Shown here one piece after another: positions 1 to 6,763 of a DNA stretch of 8,436 nt. The translations under genes and the position numbers were made by a program. How positions within the stretch are numbered: the stretch's first letter is position 1; each line of letters opens with the position of its first letter. The notes beneath the pieces were generated by a model. The model did no database searches and was not told the origin of the DNA. It worked only from the letters and a program-made list of their open reading frames with translations. The DNA comes from an uncultured Alphaproteobacteria bacterium. Lineage in GTDB: Bacteria > Pseudomonadota > Alphaproteobacteria > CAKMZR01. The stretch spans positions 1 to 8,436 of the forward strand of contig CAKMZR010000058.1 in assembly GCA_929200455.1 (NCBI GenBank), given 5' to 3'.

Positions 1-1
1 C

Positions 2-184
2 CCCAGACGCTATAATGGTGCCGTCCTCATCGGACTCAACGGTTTGGTCATCAAAAGCCACGGAAATTCCGATAGACTCGCTTTCGCAAACGCTCTTGGA
101 AGCTGTGCACGCATGATCAGTGCTCAATTTATGGAAACCGTCGAACGAGACCTCGCTGACATCACCAGAATCATTCCTTCATAA
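2..184 (+). CDS. plsX: Phosphate acyltransferase PlsX, C-terminal fragment (cut by the window edge)
   Basis: This is the last 60 codons of a gene that begins outside the window, read in the frame starting at base 2 and ending in TAA at 182-184. The piece contains YNGAVLIGLNG followed by VIKSHGNSD, which matches the conserved C-terminal core of PlsX (YNGA...GL.G.V.KSHG). PlsX converts acyl-ACP to acyl-phosphate, the donor used by PlsY to start membrane phospholipid synthesis; it is a peripheral membrane enzyme. The tail after the core is short. FabH follows after 40 bases on the same strand, the common plsX-fabH arrangement, so the two are probably co-transcribed. The family call rests on the C-terminal motif and the neighbour; the catalytic core lies outside the window. 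Confidence 0.9.
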   Translation, partial: PRRYNGAVLIGLNGLVIKSHGNSDRLAFANALGSCARMISAQFMETVERDLADITRIIPS

Positions 185-224
185 AGCCCACCCCAGTCAT
201 AAAACCCTCATCATACCCACCATC

Positions 225-1223
225 ATGAAACCTATCGCATTCATTCGAGCATCCGGAAGCCACCTGCCTCCTCGCGTTGTCGACAATCACGAACTCTCCC
301 AGTCCCTCGACACTTCCCACGAGTGGATCGTAAGACGTACCGGAATCGTCAAACGACACATCGCAGAAAATCACGATACCACTTCCGGACTCGCAACCAT
401 CGCCGCTCAAAAAGCACTCGATAACGCCAAAATCTCCGCACACGATATCGACCTCGTCGTACTCGCAACATCCTCTCCAGACCACGGATTCCCAGCAACC
501 GCCGCCAGAGTCCAAGCAGAACTCGGCATCTCAAAAGGGACCGCATTCGATGTCCAAGCCGCTTGTGCCGGATTCATCTTCGCCCTACAAGCCGCTAACA
601 ACATGATCAGACTCGGACAAGCTTCACGCGCCCTTGTCATCGGAAGCGAAATCTTTAGCCGACTCGTCGATTGGCAGGACCGATCCACTTGCATCCTCTT
701 CGGAGATGGAGCTGGTGCCGTCGTTCTCGACTCAGAATATGTCGAAGATACTTCCTTCCCATCCCTCAAACGAGGAATCGTCGAATGCACCACACGCGTC
801 GACGGAACAGGATACCACAAACTCTTCGCCCGCTCCGGACTCGGCGACTTGCACGCCAATTCCGACATCCATAAACACGGCGTCTTCATGAACGGAGCCT
901 CCATCTTCAAAGCCGCTTCCTCACTCATGGCTGAAGGAGTCTCCTCCCTCATCAACAAACACCAAATCCACATCCAAGATATAGACATCCTCATCCCCCA
1001 CCAAGCCAACCTCAGAATCATCACCTCTATGGCCTCCTCCGTCGGAATTCCTGAGAAAAATATCGTCGTCACCGTCGACAAACACGCCAACACTTCCGCC
1101 GCTTCCATTCCCCTCGCCATCGACCATGCCTTCAATCAAAAACAACTCAAAAAAGGACAAAATGTCATCATCACCGCTCTTGGCGGAGGAATCGCTTGGG
1201 GAAGTGCTCTCATCAAAACCTAG
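225..1223 (+). CDS. fabH: Beta-ketoacyl-ACP synthase III (FabH)
   Basis: A 332-residue thiolase-fold condensing enzyme. It joins acetyl-CoA (or another short acyl-CoA) to malonyl-ACP in the first elongation step of type II fatty acid synthesis, in the cytoplasm. The catalytic triad is visible: Cys114 in QAACAGF, His259 in IPHQANLRI and Asn289 in KHANTSAASIP. The early DTSHEWIVRRTGI segment and the C-terminal GGGIAWGSALI are also typical. I chose the ATG at 225 because MKPIAFIRASGSHLPP aligns with the usual FabH N terminus and gives a normal length. The open frame extends upstream to 120, but that stretch overlaps plsX and has no family character. No Shine-Dalgarno sequence precedes the ATG. 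It sits 40 bases after plsX and probably shares its transcript. In many alphaproteobacteria ihfA follows fabH; here glyA follows instead. Confidence 0.97.
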   Translation: MKPIAFIRASGSHLPPRVVDNHELSQSLDTSHEWIVRRTGIVKRHIAENHDTTSGLATIAAQKALDNAKISAHDIDLVVLATSSPDHGFPATAARVQAELGISKGTAFDVQAACAGFIFALQAANNMIRLGQASRALVIGSEIFSRLVDWQDRSTCILFGDGAGAVVLDSEYVEDTSFPSLKRGIVECTTRVDGTGYHKLFARSGLGDLHANSDIHKHGVFMNGASIFKAASSLMAEGVSSLINKHQIHIQDIDILIPHQANLRIITSMASSVGIPEKNIVVTVDKHANTSAASIPLAIDHAFNQKQLKKGQNVIITALGGGIAWGSALIKT

Positions 1224-1245
1224 TACCTCATACCTCAATTCTTAC

Positions 1246-1274
1246 TTGATTTTCACATTCTTTCATCCTATCAT
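1246..1274 (+). promoter_or_regulatory. Candidate sigma-70 type promoter for glyA
   Basis: TTGATT at 1246-1251 and TATCAT at 1269-1274 are separated by 17 bases. They match the -35 consensus at 4 of 6 and the -10 consensus at 5 of 6 positions. The predicted start of transcription near 1281 would leave a leader of about 50 bases before glyA. The rest of the fabH-glyA gap (1224-1331) is AC-rich, with an A-rich stretch around 1298-1325 and no Shine-Dalgarno sequence. The call rests on sequence match alone. Confidence 0.45.
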
Positions 1275-1331
1275 CCTCCTTCTTACACCCCGAATCCACA
1301 AAAACAAAATCTAAACCCCAAAAGTCTTACC

Positions 1332-2615
1332 ATGAACAACACTCACAGCTTCTTTCATAACCACATCCACACCACAGACCCAGATGTCCATAGCTTCATC
1401 AACGAAGAAGCTCAGCGACAAGAAAAAGGTGTCGAACTCATCGCATCCGAAAATATCGTCTCGCGAGCCGTCCTTGAAGCTTCCGGCTCCGTCATGACCA
1501 ACAAATATGCCGAAGGATACCCAGGACGACGCTACTATGGAGGGTGCATACACGTCGATAAAGCAGAGAAAATCGCCATCGAACGCGTCAAACAACTCTT
1601 CTCCTGCGAATTCGCAAACGTGCAACCCCACTCAGGAGCAAGTGCAAACCTCGCCGTCTTCCTTTCACTCCTACAACCAGGCGATACCTACCTCAGCCTC
1701 GACCTCAATTCCGGCGGACACCTCTCTCATGGAGCCGCTCCCAATGTCTCCGGAAAATGGTTCAATCCCGTCTTCTACGGAATCAAAGAAGAAACCGGAC
1801 TCATCGATTACGATTCCCTCCTCTCCCTTGCTCAAACCCATAAACCCAAGCTCATCCTCGCAGGCGCATCCGCTTATTCTCGCGTCATCGACTTCCCCAA
1901 ATTCCGTGAAATCGCCGATGCCGTCGGGGCTTTCTTCATGGTCGATATGGCTCACATCGCAGGACTTGTCGCCACAGGACAACACCCTTCTCCTCTTCCT
2001 CATGCCCACGTCGTCACTTCCACAACCCATAAAACCCTACGCGGGGCTCGTGGCGGACTCATCCTTTCCAATCACGTCGATATCGGCAAAAAAATCAATT
2101 CCGCCGTCTTCCCAGGACTCCAAGGGGGACCCCTCATGCACCAGATCGCAGGAAAAGCCGTCGCCTTTGGCGAAGCCCTACAGCCAGAATTCAAAACCTA
2201 TATCAAAAATGTCGTCGAAAATGCACAAACTCTTGCACAAACCCTCATCGATGGAGACCTCAAAATCTACTCCGGGGGGACAGATACCCACCTCATGCTC
2301 GTCGATCTGAGACCCTTCAACATCACAGGAATCAAAGCAGAAGAAGCACTCGACCGTGCCGGAATCACTTGCAACAAAAACTCTCTCCCCTTCGATAACG
2401 AAAAACCCACCATCACTTCCGGTATCCGACTCGGAACGCCCGCCATCACCACACGCGGATTCGGAAAAGAAGAAACCTCCATCATAGGACGGGCCATCAT
2501 CGATGTCCTCAAAGGACTAAGCCAAAATGGTGAGGACAACAACAAAAGCGTCGAAGAAAAAAATCTTAAAATCGTACTCGAACTTTGTGAGAAATTTCCC
2601 CTCTACCCGCAATAA
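1332..2615 (+). CDS. glyA: Serine hydroxymethyltransferase (GlyA)
   Basis: A 427-residue PLP enzyme that interconverts serine plus tetrahydrofolate with glycine plus 5,10-methylene-tetrahydrofolate, the main source of one-carbon units in the cytoplasm. Visible landmarks are ELIASEN (about 35-41), NKYAEGYPGRRYYGG (57-71), the PLP-site aspartate in MVDMAHIAG (203-211), the Schiff-base Lys234 in STTHKTLRGARGG, GGPLMHQIAGKAVAFGEAL (265-283), GIRLGTPAITTRG (364-376) and the terminal CEKFPLYP. Its length is normal for a bacterial enzyme. The start at 1332 is the only sensible ATG. The N-terminal extension is unusually rich in histidine (five in the first 20 residues). No Shine-Dalgarno sequence is visible. 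A candidate promoter lies about 60 bases upstream. nrdR follows after 123 bases on the same strand, a pairing common in alphaproteobacteria, so a shared transcript is plausible. Confidence 0.98.
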   Translation: MNNTHSFFHNHIHTTDPDVHSFINEEAQRQEKGVELIASENIVSRAVLEASGSVMTNKYAEGYPGRRYYGGCIHVDKAEKIAIERVKQLFSCEFANVQPHSGASANLAVFLSLLQPGDTYLSLDLNSGGHLSHGAAPNVSGKWFNPVFYGIKEETGLIDYDSLLSLAQTHKPKLILAGASAYSRVIDFPKFREIADAVGAFFMVDMAHIAGLVATGQHPSPLPHAHVVTSTTHKTLRGARGGLILSNHVDIGKKINSAVFPGLQGGPLMHQIAGKAVAFGEALQPEFKTYIKNVVENAQTLAQTLIDGDLKIYSGGTDTHLMLVDLRPFNITGIKAEEALDRAGITCNKNSLPFDNEKPTITSGIRLGTPAITTRGFGKEETSIIGRAIIDVLKGLSQNGEDNNKSVEEKNLKIVLELCEKFPLYPQ

Positions 2616-2678
2616 ACCTCCCCCGCCCCCTTCTCCTCTTCCCTACAAAAAACCTCACGCACCCTTCACCGTTCTCAC

Positions 2679-2738
2679 CTGACCCACCACCCATCGCTGA
2701 CCCACGACCACCATCACCTGACACCGCCTGACAACACC
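2679..2738 (+). repeat. Degenerate tandem CTGAC repeats in the glyA-nrdR gap
   Basis: CTGAC occurs four times, at 2679, 2697, 2718 and 2728, immediately before the nrdR start. The first two units are near copies: CTGACCCACCACCCATCG and CTGACCCACGACCACCATC. The last two are shorter (CTGACACCGC, CTGACAACACC). The full gap is 2616-2738; by hand count it holds 65 C and only 10 G in 123 bases, with no clear promoter or hairpin. The repeats could be a protein-binding array or a by-product of the low-complexity, C-rich strand. Confidence 0.5.
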
Positions 2739-3194
2739 ATGAAATGTCCCTTCTGCCACGACGAACATACGCAAGTCAAAGACTCAAGACCCGCTGAGGA
2801 AAATGCCGCCATAAGAAGACGGCGATCTTGCGAAAATTGTGGCGCGCGATTCACAACCTTCGAACGAATCCAACTTCGTGACATCCAAGTCATCAAAAAT
2901 AATCGCACACGGCAACCCTTCAACCGCGACAAACTCCTCAACTCCATCACCGTCGCCTTGCAAAAACGACCCATCACTCAAGAAAAAATCGAACAGATCA
3001 CAAGCAGCCTCGTAAGACAAATCGAAACCATCGGAGAAGCCGAAGTCCCCACATCCACCATCGGAGAAATGGTCATGCATACCCTCAAGCAAACAGACAA
3101 TATTGCTTATGTCCGTTTTGCTTCCGTCTACAGAAACTTTGAAGAAGTACGCGACTTCACCGATTTCATCAAAGACATTCCCAACGCCAAATAA
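2739..3194 (+). CDS. nrdR: Transcriptional repressor NrdR
   Basis: A 151-residue regulator. It has an N-terminal zinc ribbon whose four cysteines are Cys3, Cys6, Cys31 and Cys34 (CPFC...CENC), followed by the conserved RRRRSC and RFTTFER segments. An ATP-cone domain spans roughly residues 46-136, beginning VIKNNRTRQPFNRDKL and ending in the IAYVRFASVYRNF motif. NrdR senses adenine nucleotides through the ATP-cone and represses ribonucleotide reductase genes by binding NrdR boxes; I see no NrdR box in this window, so its targets lie elsewhere. Its length is typical for the family. The ATG at 2739 has no Shine-Dalgarno sequence. In alphaproteobacteria glyA-nrdR is usually followed by ribD and other riboflavin genes; here the next gene is ilvC on the opposite strand. 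Confidence 0.97.
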   Translation: MKCPFCHDEHTQVKDSRPAEENAAIRRRRSCENCGARFTTFERIQLRDIQVIKNNRTRQPFNRDKLLNSITVALQKRPITQEKIEQITSSLVRQIETIGEAEVPTSTIGEMVMHTLKQTDNIAYVRFASVYRNFEEVRDFTDFIKDIPNAK

Positions 3195-3294
3195 ACCTCT
3201 CCTCCCCCGTCTGCCTCTCCACACCCGCCTGCCTTTCCACCACCTCTCCGAGATAACCCCCGCAAATCACCCCCCGCGAATCTCCCGACGCCTT
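3195..3294. terminator. Convergent nrdR/ilvC gap, no intrinsic terminator; possible Rho-dependent end
   Basis: These 100 bases separate the stop codons of two converging genes, so both transcripts should end in or near them. I find no GC-rich hairpin followed by a T run on either strand. By hand count the + strand has 54 C and 11 G. An unstructured, C-rich and G-poor transcript is the known character of Rho loading sites, so Rho-dependent termination of the nrdR transcript is plausible. The - strand transcript would be G-rich and does not fit this. The gap holds no gene. Confidence 0.25.
3257..3282 (+). repeat. Short direct repeat in the nrdR-ilvC gap
   Basis: CCCCCGCAAATC at 3257-3268 and CCCCCGCGAATC at 3271-3282 match at 11 of 12 positions, with a 14-base period. 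They lie just after the convergent nrdR end and 12 bases from the ilvC stop. Too short and isolated to assign a role; chance duplication in C-rich DNA is possible. Confidence 0.4.
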
Positions 3295-4314
3295 CTAGTT
3301 CTTGTCCTTGTTCACAAGACGACCCGCCGCAATCCAAGGCATCATCCCTCGCAACTTCGCTCCCACCTCCTCCACAGGATGAGCCGCATGAAGTGCACGC
3401 GTCGCCTTAAATGACGGCTGTCCCACCGCATTCTCCGCCATCCAGTCGCGGGCAAAACGTCCAGTTTGAATCTCTTCCAAAACCTTCTTCATCCGCTCTT
3501 TCACACTCGCGTCAATAATCGCAGGACCAGACACATACGAACCATACTCCGCCGTGTTCGATATCGAATAATACATATTCGCTATCCCTCCCTCGTAAAT
3601 CAAATCCACTATCAACTTCACCTCGTGCAAACACTCAAAATACGCCATCTCAGGACTATATCCTCCCTCAACCAACGTCTCAAAAGCATAGTGAATCAAC
3701 TTCACAAGCCCACCGCACAAAACCGTCTGCTCACCAAACAAATCCGTCTCGCACTCTTCCTTAAACGTCGTCTCGATCACCCCTGAACGCGCTCCCCCTA
3801 TCGCAGAGGCATAGGCAAGACCCATCTCCAAAGCACGACCACTCGGATTCTGATGCACCGCCAACAAACACGGAACACCTCCTCCTCGTACATACTCACT
3901 CCTCACCGTATGTCCGGGTCCCTTCGGGGCCACCATCAATACATCTATATCATCCCTCGCCTCTATCAAGCGAAAATGTACACACAATCCATGCGCAAAC
4001 GCTATCGCAGAACCAGGACGCAAATAAGGCGCAATCGACTCCTTGTAAATCGATGGCTGCAACTCATCAGGTGCAAGAATCATCATCAAATCACTCCATG
4101 ACGCCGCCTCCTCAGGAGTCATCACCCGAAGCCCCTCACCTTCTGCCTTCTGGCGACTAGGAGAACCCTCCCTCAACGCCACAACAACTTCCTCCACTCC
4201 ACTATCCCGCAAATTCAATGCATGGGCATGACCCTGACTCCCATAACCCACAATCGCTATCTTCTTCTTCACCACCAAAGACAAATCCGCATCTTGCTCA
4301 TAGTACACTCTCAT
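3295..4314 (-). CDS. ilvC: Ketol-acid reductoisomerase (IlvC), class I
   Basis: A 339-residue enzyme that rearranges and reduces acetolactate or acetohydroxybutyrate to the dihydroxy acid, the second common step to valine, leucine and isoleucine. The Rossmann NADPH loop GYGSQGHA is at 23-30. The cofactor-specificity loop ALREGSPSRQKA (46-57), with Arg48, Ser51 and Ser53, favours NADPH. The Mg and catalytic residues are present: His108 (FAHG), Lys131 (PKGPGH), Asp191 and Glu195 (ETDLFGEQ), and Glu227 and Glu231 (FECLHEVKLI). The short form without a duplicated C-terminal domain makes it class I. I chose the ATG at 4314 because MRVYYEQDADLSL aligns with the family and AAGGAG lies 6 bases upstream. 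The in-frame ATG at 4338 would add eight charged residues and place the Shine-Dalgarno sequence inside the gene. It is the last gene of ilvBNC, 66 bases after ilvN, and converges with nrdR. Confidence 0.98.
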   Translation of the reverse strand: MRVYYEQDADLSLVVKKKIAIVGYGSQGHAHALNLRDSGVEEVVVALREGSPSRQKAEGEGLRVMTPEEAASWSDLMMILAPDELQPSIYKESIAPYLRPGSAIAFAHGLCVHFRLIEARDDIDVLMVAPKGPGHTVRSEYVRGGGVPCLLAVHQNPSGRALEMGLAYASAIGGARSGVIETTFKEECETDLFGEQTVLCGGLVKLIHYAFETLVEGGYSPEMAYFECLHEVKLIVDLIYEGGIANMYYSISNTAEYGSYVSGPAIIDASVKERMKKVLEEIQTGRFARDWMAENAVGQPSFKATRALHAAHPVEEVGAKLRGMMPWIAAGRLVNKDKN

Positions 4315-4320
4315 TCTGTT

Positions 4321-4326
4321 CTCCTT
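4321..4326 (-). promoter_or_regulatory. Shine-Dalgarno sequence of ilvC
   Basis: The - strand reads AAGGAG here, 6 bases before the ATG at 4314. This is a strong match to the ribosome binding consensus and decides the ilvC start against the upstream in-frame ATG at 4338. Confidence 0.85.
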
Positions 4327-4380
4327 CTCTTCTTCCATAATTTAACCACCCCAAACTTCCCACCTCCGCAAAAATAAAAC

Positions 4381-4899
4381 TTACATACCCGGAATCTCAG
4401 AACCCCGGTGAATCGCCACCACGCCAGAACGTGCCACCTCAACCTCTCCCAAACTCCTCATCAACGACACAAATGCATCCACCTTCCCACTCCCTCCCTG
4501 AACCACAAACACAAAAGACGTCAGTGTCGTGTCCGACGCCTTCGCATCAAAAATTGTCGCTATCCTCAAAGCCTCCCGACGATTCGCTCCCTCGCTCACC
4601 ACACGAACCAACGCAACCTCCTTCGCCACAAATCCCTCCCTGCCATCCTCCAAAATATCTACTCGCCTCACTGGGATCAATCTTTTAATTTGTGCCATAA
4701 TCTGACGCGCCAAACGCTCATCCGCTCGCGTCACAATGTTCATCCGACTGCAACTGTGATCATTATCCACACTGCACACCGTAAGACTATCAATGTTATA
4801 TCCACGTGCAGAAAACATTCCACTTATCCCAGACAACACGCCAGGCTCATTATCCACCACCACCACAAAATTCCACCTCTTCTCTACTCCTTCACTCAT
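4381..4899 (-). CDS. ilvN: Acetohydroxyacid synthase small (regulatory) subunit
   Basis: A 172-residue regulatory subunit of acetohydroxyacid synthase; members of this family activate the catalytic subunit and usually confer valine feedback inhibition. The N-terminal ACT domain (about 9-85) shows DNEPGVLSGI and FSARGYNIDSLTV; Gly20 and Asn35 correspond to the valine-site residues Gly14 and Asn29 of E. coli IlvH. The C-terminal half carries REGFVAKEVALVRV, the SGKVDAFV segment and VARSGVVAIHRG, as in full-length subunits of about 160-180 residues. The ATG at 4899 has GAGG 6 bases upstream. A TTG at 4911 in the same frame would overlap that site and is less likely. It starts 15 bases after the ilvB stop and is surely co-transcribed. 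Other bacteria name the same family ilvH. Feedback sensitivity is inferred from these residues, not shown. Confidence 0.96.
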   Translation of the reverse strand: MSEGVEKRWNFVVVVDNEPGVLSGISGMFSARGYNIDSLTVCSVDNDHSCSRMNIVTRADERLARQIMAQIKRLIPVRRVDILEDGREGFVAKEVALVRVVSEGANRREALRIATIFDAKASDTTLTSFVFVVQGGSGKVDAFVSLMRSLGEVEVARSGVVAIHRGSEIPGM

Positions 4900-4905
4900 C
4901 TCAAT

Positions 4906-4909
4906 CCTC
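4906..4909 (-). promoter_or_regulatory. Shine-Dalgarno sequence of ilvN
   Basis: GAGG on the - strand, 6 bases before the ATG at 4899 and just past the ilvB stop codon. It supports the ATG rather than the TTG at 4911 as the ilvN start. Confidence 0.7.
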
Positions 4910-4914
4910 AAATC

Positions 4915-6663
4915 CTACACCAATCTTCGACCCTCTTCCGATATCTCCGCCTCACCATCTCCAAAAATCATCTCATTGTGAGCAGCACCTGACGGAATCA
5001 TCGGAAAACAATTCTCATTCGGATCAATACAAATATCCGCTATCACCACATTGTCCGTCTCTATCATCTCTTTTATCACCCCATCCACCTCAGACGGCTT
5101 CTTCGCCCTCAATCCCAAACCCCCAAACGACTCCGCCAGTTTCACAAAATCAGGCAACGACGAACAATAACTCTCAGAATACCTACCCCCATGCAAAAGC
5201 TCTTGCCACTGACGCACCATACCCAAATACTCATTGTTCAAAATCAAAATCTTCACAGGCAAACCATACTGCTTCGCCGTCGATAACTCCTGCAACACCA
5301 TCATAAATGAACTCTCACCCGCTATGTCCACAACCAACGCATCAGGATGTGCCATTTGTGCTCCCAACGCCGCCGGAAAGCCAAAGCCCATCGTCCCCAA
5401 TCCCCCAGACGTCAACCAACGACGCGGCTCCTCAAACGGATAATGCTGGGCAGCCCACATCTGATGCTGACCCACCTCCGTCGTAATATACGTCTCTCGA
5501 TCCCGGCTCAAAGCATACAAACGCTCCACCGCATACTGCGGCTTGATCAATTCTCCATCACGCTTATACCCCAAACTGTTCCGAGAACGCCACATCTCAA
5601 CCTCATTCAACCAACCGCGAATCAATCCACGATCCAATCCCTCCTCCTCAAGCGCGTCATTAATCAATCCCAAAACTTCTCCCACCTCTCCCTCTATCCC
5701 CACATCCACCAACACATTCTTGTTTATCGATGACGCATCCACATCCACATGAACCTTCTTCGAATCAGGCGAAAACGCATCCAGTCTGCCCGTCACACGA
5801 TCGTCAAACCTCGAACCAAACGCCAACATCAAATCACAGTCATGCATCGCCATGTTCGCCTCATAAGTCCCATGCATCCCCAACATCCCCAAAAATAACG
5901 GATGCGACGCCGGCAAAACACCCAAACCCATCAACGTCAAGGTCGTCGGAAAACTCGTCAATTCCACAAAACGTCTCAACTCATGCTTCGCACGATCTCC
6001 CCCACTCACAAGACCCCCACCTCCATACACCACAGGCTTGCGACTCTTCCTTATAAGACGCACCGCCTCATCCACCAAACCACGATCAACCTCAAGACCA
6101 CGACCCGCCACACGAGACGTCCGCTCCCCTTCACCCTTGTATATACCCTCCGCAAACTGCACATCTTTTGGAATATCCACAAGAACAGGACCAGGCCTCT
6201 TCGAAAGTGCAATGTCAAACGCATCGTGCAGCGTTTCTGCCAACTTGTCCACATCCTTCACCAACACATTGTACTTCGTACATGGCCTCGTAATCCCACA
6301 AGTATCACACTCTTGAAACGCATCCGTCCCTATCAAATGAGTCGGAACCTGACCAGACAAACACAACAACGGAACCGAATCCATCAACGCATCCGTCAAA
6401 CCCGTCACCGCATTCGTCGCCCCAGGACCACTCGTCACCAACGCCACACCCACCTTCCCCGTCGACTTCGCATAACCTTCCGCCGCGTGCAACGCTCCCT
6501 GCTCATGACGCACCAACACATGTCTGAGATTGTTATCGCCGAAAATCTCATCGTATATCGGCAATACCGCACCTCCAGGATAACCAAATACAACCTCCAC
6601 CCCACGCTCCTTCAACACAGAGAGAACTATCTCCGCTCCCTTCATCTTCCGTGGACCACTCAT
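4915..6663 (-). CDS. ilvB: Acetohydroxyacid synthase large (catalytic) subunit
   Basis: A 582-residue thiamine diphosphate enzyme that condenses two pyruvates to acetolactate, or pyruvate and 2-ketobutyrate to acetohydroxybutyrate, the first common step of branched-chain amino acid synthesis. The N-terminal ThDP domain shows GYPGGAVLPIYDE (27-39) and VRHEQGA with catalytic Glu54, then TSGPGATNAVTG (78-89) and GQVPTHLIGTDAFQE (104-118). The middle FAD-type domain carries GSRFDDRVTG (283-292). The C-terminal domain has the ThDP-Mg motif at 449-451 and Asn476-Asn477 in LILNNEYLGMVRQWQ, ending near FPMIPSGAAHNEM. The usual GDG is GES here, which I recall as common in alphaproteobacterial homologues. 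The start ATG at 6663 has only a weak AGG 3 bases upstream; an alternative ATG at 6645 (MKGAEIV) is close to the usual family N terminus. It heads the operon ilvBNC and is divergent from trkH. Confidence 0.97.
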   Translation of the reverse strand: MSGPRKMKGAEIVLSVLKERGVEVVFGYPGGAVLPIYDEIFGDNNLRHVLVRHEQGALHAAEGYAKSTGKVGVALVTSGPGATNAVTGLTDALMDSVPLLCLSGQVPTHLIGTDAFQECDTCGITRPCTKYNVLVKDVDKLAETLHDAFDIALSKRPGPVLVDIPKDVQFAEGIYKGEGERTSRVAGRGLEVDRGLVDEAVRLIRKSRKPVVYGGGGLVSGGDRAKHELRRFVELTSFPTTLTLMGLGVLPASHPLFLGMLGMHGTYEANMAMHDCDLMLAFGSRFDDRVTGRLDAFSPDSKKVHVDVDASSINKNVLVDVGIEGEVGEVLGLINDALEEEGLDRGLIRGWLNEVEMWRSRNSLGYKRDGELIKPQYAVERLYALSRDRETYITTEVGQHQMWAAQHYPFEEPRRWLTSGGLGTMGFGFPAALGAQMAHPDALVVDIAGESSFMMVLQELSTAKQYGLPVKILILNNEYLGMVRQWQELLHGGRYSESYCSSLPDFVKLAESFGGLGLRAKKPSEVDGVIKEMIETDNVVIADICIDPNENCFPMIPSGAAHNEMIFGDGEAEISEEGRRLV

Positions 6664-6716
6664 CTGCCTGTCTGTTTCTCCAAATCTAAACCTTCTACTT
6701 GCGACTCTCTCTTCAT
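6660..6716 (-). other. Possible 18-codon upstream ORF overlapping the ilvB start
   Basis: From an ATG at 6716 the - strand reads 18 codons (MKRESQVEGLDLEKQTGR) and stops in a TGA that overlaps the ilvB ATG as ATGA, the geometry of translationally coupled genes. ilvB itself has only a weak ribosome binding site. Against it, GGAG lies directly against this ATG with no spacing, and the peptide has no run of valine, leucine or isoleucine codons as an attenuator leader would. It may be chance. Confidence 0.15.
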
Positions 6717-6734
6717 CTCCGCAGAAATTCAGAC

Positions 6735-6763
6735 TTGATATCGCCCCTTTTCAATCCTATTCT
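6735..6763 (+). promoter_or_regulatory. Candidate sigma-70 type promoter for trkH
   Basis: TTGATA at 6735-6740 (5 of 6 to the -35 consensus) and TATTCT at 6758-6763 (4 of 6 to the -10 consensus) with 17 bases between. Transcription would begin near 6770, giving a leader of about 110 bases before the GTG start of trkH. The arrangement closely resembles the candidate promoter of glyA. It lies in the 218-base gap between ilvB and trkH (6664-6881), which holds no other gene. Confidence 0.45.

Noticed and set aside
120..224. Upstream extension of fabH by 35 codons
   Set aside because: It overlaps the plsX end, begins in a non-ATG codon and has no similarity to FabH N termini; the ATG at 225 fits the family.
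1077..1109. FabH active-site segment KHANTS instead of the textbook YGNTS
   Set aside because: The catalytic Asn289 and following TSAASIP are intact; variation before the Asn is normal in the family.
407..1135. Long open frame of 242 codons on the - strand inside fabH
   Set aside because: It is antisense to a clear FabH and has no recognisable domain. The strong strand skew removes stop codons from antisense frames, which explains this and similar shadows at 1507-2310 (+), 5902-6738 (+) and 7837-8343 (+).
3307..3318. Palindrome CTTGTTCACAAG near the ilvC stop as a terminator
   Set aside because: The stem is 5 base pairs with a 2-base loop, lies inside the ilvC coding end and has no T run after it.
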